Part shown: positions 31,446 through 32,823 of the stretch, one piece after another
Layout of the letters: each line of letters opens with the position of its first letter
How positions within the stretch are numbered: the stretch's first letter is position 1
Assembly (NCBI GenBank): GCA_946498375.1
Contig: CAMMOI010000010.1
Coordinates: 1 to 32,823 of the forward strand
Length of the DNA: 32,823 nt
Direction: 5' to 3'
DNA from: an uncultured Mycoplasmatota bacterium
GTDB lineage: Bacteria > Bacillota_I > Bacilli_A > RF39 > UBA660
Notes under the pieces: model-generated
Database searches by the model: none
Told to the model about the DNA's origin: nothing
The model's input: only the letters and a program-made list of their open reading frames with translations
Position numbers and translations under genes: made by a program

Positions 31446-31925
31446 TTATTCTGTTGTAGATTGTGATGATTGTGATGTTGAATTATAATCACCAACTCCT
31501 AATGCCTCATCAGTATCATTAGGATACGCTTTATTTGCTCCTCCTGATGTTGCTTGATAAGTTCCATTATGAATATTCCAATTATATACAACTCCAGAAG
31601 CTCCAGATGAAACAGTTATTGTATACTTAAGTCCTGCACTACCACCTTCAATATCTAACTTACAAGGTGAAGTACTTGAACAGTTATCTCCACTACCATC
31701 ATCCTTAAATGTCATTGTACTTGCATTTGAAGTAACTGCTTGCTCAGCATATTTTGTTTGAGCAGCTTTAAGTAAAGATAAAGCCTCAGTAGCAAACGAA
31801 TTTCTTCGTGCATTATTCATAATATTTAATACTGATGGTGCTGCCATTAACATTAATACAGCTAAAATAACGATTACAGCTAGTAATTCAATTAATGTAA
31901 AACCTTTTTTATTTAATGTCTTCAT
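31446..31925 (-). CDS. Type IV prepilin-like protein (ComGC/pseudopilin type)
   Basis: This 159-residue protein starts MKTLNKKG|FTLIELLAVIVIL: a basic leader, Gly before the prepilin peptidase cut, Phe at +1 and Glu at +5, then a hydrophobic helix to about residue 32 that forms the pilus core. The globular part (33-140) has one Cys pair in DNCSSTSPC that could form a disulfide, and several glycine-rich turns. The C-terminus is a Ser/Thr/Gln tail (TSQSSQSTTE). No assembly ATPase, platform protein or peptidase is in the window. Codons look less AT-biased than those of neighbours. SD AGAGGATT. It ends at its own terminator. Confidence 0.88.
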   Translation of the reverse strand: MKTLNKKGFTLIELLAVIVILAVLMLMAAPSVLNIMNNARRNSFATEALSLLKAAQTKYAEQAVTSNASTMTFKDDGSGDNCSSTSPCKLDIEGGSAGLKYTITVSSGASGVVYNWNIHNGTYQATSGGANKAYPNDTDEALGVGDYNSTSQSSQSTTE

Positions 31926-31996
31926 TTTTTAATCCTCTTTTCTACTATAAAAATGATAGCATATAAAGAAAGATAAAGTCAATAATTAAATAGACA

Positions 31997-32218
31997 TTAA
32001 TTGATAATATTTAATACATTATTTATCAAATCAATATTATCTAAAGCATCTCCCAGTTTATCTGTAACTCTAATTTTATATTGCTCTTTCATCGTGGATT
32101 CAAAAACTTTATAATTAGTAACTGAGCGATTGAGCTGTTTATACCAATTAGAATTTAACATTAAATAATTTTTTATTTTCGGATTTTCTCTAAATTTTAT
32201 TTGTAGACTCTTTTGCAT
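31997..32218 (-). CDS. ylbE: YlbE-like protein
   Basis: This 73-residue protein matches the YlbE family: FRENPKIKNYLMLNSNWYKQ at 9-28 with the conserved short helix and N-W-Y, then a helical C-terminus. In B. subtilis ylbE follows ylbD, as here, with two bases between the stop of one and the start of the next. SD GAGGAT lies inside the ylbD end. The molecular role is unknown. Confidence 0.82.
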   Translation of the reverse strand: MQKSLQIKFRENPKIKNYLMLNSNWYKQLNRSVTNYKVFESTMKEQYKIRVTDKLGDALDNIDLINNVLNIIN

Positions 32219-32220
32219 AA

Positions 32221-32577
32221 TTAATCCTCAAAAAATTTATTTAAAGGACGTGGTGTTAAAGGCGTTTTAATACTAGATGCCGAGGATGCATTTTTAGTTG
32301 TCAATTCTGAGATAAATCCTAAAGCTTTTTGGGCCGTATTTATATGTTTTTGAATTGAATTCATATCTACGTTTTTAACCATTTTACTAATACTATCTAA
32401 ACTCATATTACTCGTAGTTTTATCTTCTAAATACGTACTCCAAGCGTTTTGATCATCTCCATATATATCATAAATTTCATAAAATTTTTGCCAAGACATT
32501 TCGTTGTTTTTAACATACTTAATAAGCTCGGGGTGCAAGGAGGCAAATTTTTTAAATTCTTCCTTTTTATTATTCAT
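32221..32577 (-). CDS. ylbD: YlbD-like (putative coat protein) family
   Basis: This 118-residue protein starts at the ATG at 32577, five bases after AGGTGA; a GTG nine bases upstream lies inside that SD. It reads EEFKKFASLHPELIKYVKNN, then SWQKFYEIYDIYGDDQNAWS with the conserved tryptophans. A helical region (MVKNVDMNSIQKHINTAQKA) follows, then a proline/arginine end, TPRPLNKFFED, all in YlbD order. YlbD has been listed as a putative spore coat protein in Bacillus. The pair ylbD-ylbE is a Bacilli hallmark. It is divergent from the candidate small RNA at 32685. Confidence 0.82.
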   Translation of the reverse strand: MNNKKEEFKKFASLHPELIKYVKNNEMSWQKFYEIYDIYGDDQNAWSTYLEDKTTSNMSLDSISKMVKNVDMNSIQKHINTAQKALGFISELTTKNASSASSIKTPLTPRPLNKFFED

Positions 32578-32649
32578 ATCAATCACCTATTTTATTTTAT
32601 GAATAATAAATAAATAGTAGACTATAGTAAATATTTTAATTTTTCGTGT

Positions 32650-32678
32650 TTGCAATATGTAAAAAAGTATGCTATACT
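32650..32678 (+). promoter_or_regulatory. Strong sigma-A-type promoter of the candidate small RNA
   Basis: TTGCAA (32650-32655), a 17-base spacer and TATACT (32673-32678) preceded by TGC (extended -10). The expected start is at 32685-32686, exactly where the pairing stem of the RNA begins. Confidence 0.75.
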
Positions 32679-32684
32679 TTTGCT

Positions 32685-32766
32685 AGAACAGTTAAAGAAG
32701 TAATTAATATCAATCACATATGGGGTTTTGGTTAACTTATTTTTTACTTTAACAACTGTTCTTTTT
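32685..32766 (+). ncRNA. Candidate structured small RNA, about 80 nt, unknown class
   Basis: The predicted 5' end AGAACAG (32685-32691) pairs with CTGTTCT (32756-32762), which is followed by TTTTT. An inner helix TTAAAG (32692-32697) / CTTTAA follows after a CAA bulge on the 3' side. The 50-base apical region contains TGGGGTTTTGGTTAAC. No ORF with an SD is present. It is not a tRNA, and there is no SRP tetraloop/GGAAGCAGC element. It could be a trans-acting sRNA, or a terminated leader of a gene beyond the window; a second terminator at 32776-32812 would catch read-through. Confidence 0.55.
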
Positions 32767-32775
32767 ATAATCGAG

Positions 32776-32812
32776 TAGAGAAAATTAAATAGATTTTCTC
32801 TATTTTAATTTG
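32776..32812 (+). terminator. Rho-independent terminator downstream of the candidate small RNA
   Basis: TAGAGAAAAT (32776-32785) pairs perfectly with ATTTTCTCTA (32793-32802) around TAAATAG and is followed by TTTTAATTTG. There is no U-run in the minus direction. Confidence 0.8.
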
Positions 32813-32823
32813 TCCCTCTCACA

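Noticed and set aside
1-32823. Mycoplasma-type genetic code (UGA as Trp), suggested by the AT-rich composition
   Set aside because: Conserved tryptophans in the listed proteins are encoded by TGG and TGA does not occur inside the conserved frames.
1-32823. CRISPR arrays, tRNA/rRNA genes, insertion sequences
   Set aside because: No regularly spaced direct repeats, no T-arm motif outside coding DNA, no transposase and no terminal inverted repeats were seen by eye.

Overview
The window looks like a chromosomal segment of an anaerobic, very AT-rich, low-GC Gram-positive bacterium (Bacillota, probably a Bacilli-related gut lineage close to the RF39/Erysipelotrichales type; this placement is inference). 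The signs are: strong AGGAGG/GGTGA ribosome sites; TAA-biased stops with tryptophan read from TGG (so not the Mycoplasma code); B. subtilis-type neighbourhoods (SpoVID-YsxE, Nfo with a DUF2624/YqfT protein, YlbD-YlbE); a desulfoferrodoxin; and a penicillin-binding protein that shows a peptidoglycan wall. Nearly all genes are on the minus strand. No tRNA, rRNA, CRISPR array or insertion sequence was seen, and no gap without a gene exceeds 300 bases.

Layout. (1) 1-2600: accessory genes: a RhuM-family protein cut by the window edge, a GNAT acetyltransferase with a CxxC-x6-CxxC tail, a small P-loop protein and a membrane-anchored XRE regulator. (2) 2687-5983: a compact minus-strand unit, radical SAM protein > histidine phosphatase (frameshifted) > HAD hydrolase > membrane protein > Maf. 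(3) 6024-8139: superoxide reductase, a DUF2798-like membrane protein, a conserved protein of unknown role and a helical protein with mTERF-like repeats. (4) 8236-15537: housekeeping and envelope genes: YsxE-like and SpoVID-like pair, EF-P, L33, a class B penicillin-binding protein, a DUF2624 protein, endonuclease IV and unknown partners. Three genes here appear to start at AUA or AUU/AUC behind strong ribosome sites.

(5) 15588-30630: a surface-polysaccharide locus. One minus-strand unit starts at a promoter near 29320 and runs through a 17-codon ORF, ABC exporter permease and ATPase, a DUF616 glycosyltransferase fused to a zinc ribbon and methyltransferase-like tail, a UDP-HexNAc dehydrogenase, an epimerase and a second DUF616 glycosyltransferase. 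A second unit starts at a promoter near 20965 and makes dTDP-rhamnose (RmlC, RmlD, RmlB), then encodes a GT4 glycosyltransferase, a short UDP-sugar dehydrogenase and another GT4 enzyme. A methyltransferase lies between them. A probable glycosyltransferase and a Wzy/O-antigen-ligase-like protein are on the plus strand. RmlA is absent here. Together these genes would make nucleotide sugars (dTDP-rhamnose, a UDP-HexNAc-uronate), assemble a rhamnose- and uronate-containing glycan, and export and ligate or polymerise it.

(6) 30652-32823: a zinc-ribbon membrane protein, a type IV prepilin-like protein, YlbE and YlbD. At the right edge is a candidate small RNA of about 80 nt with a consensus promoter, a pairing 5'/3' stem and a T-run.
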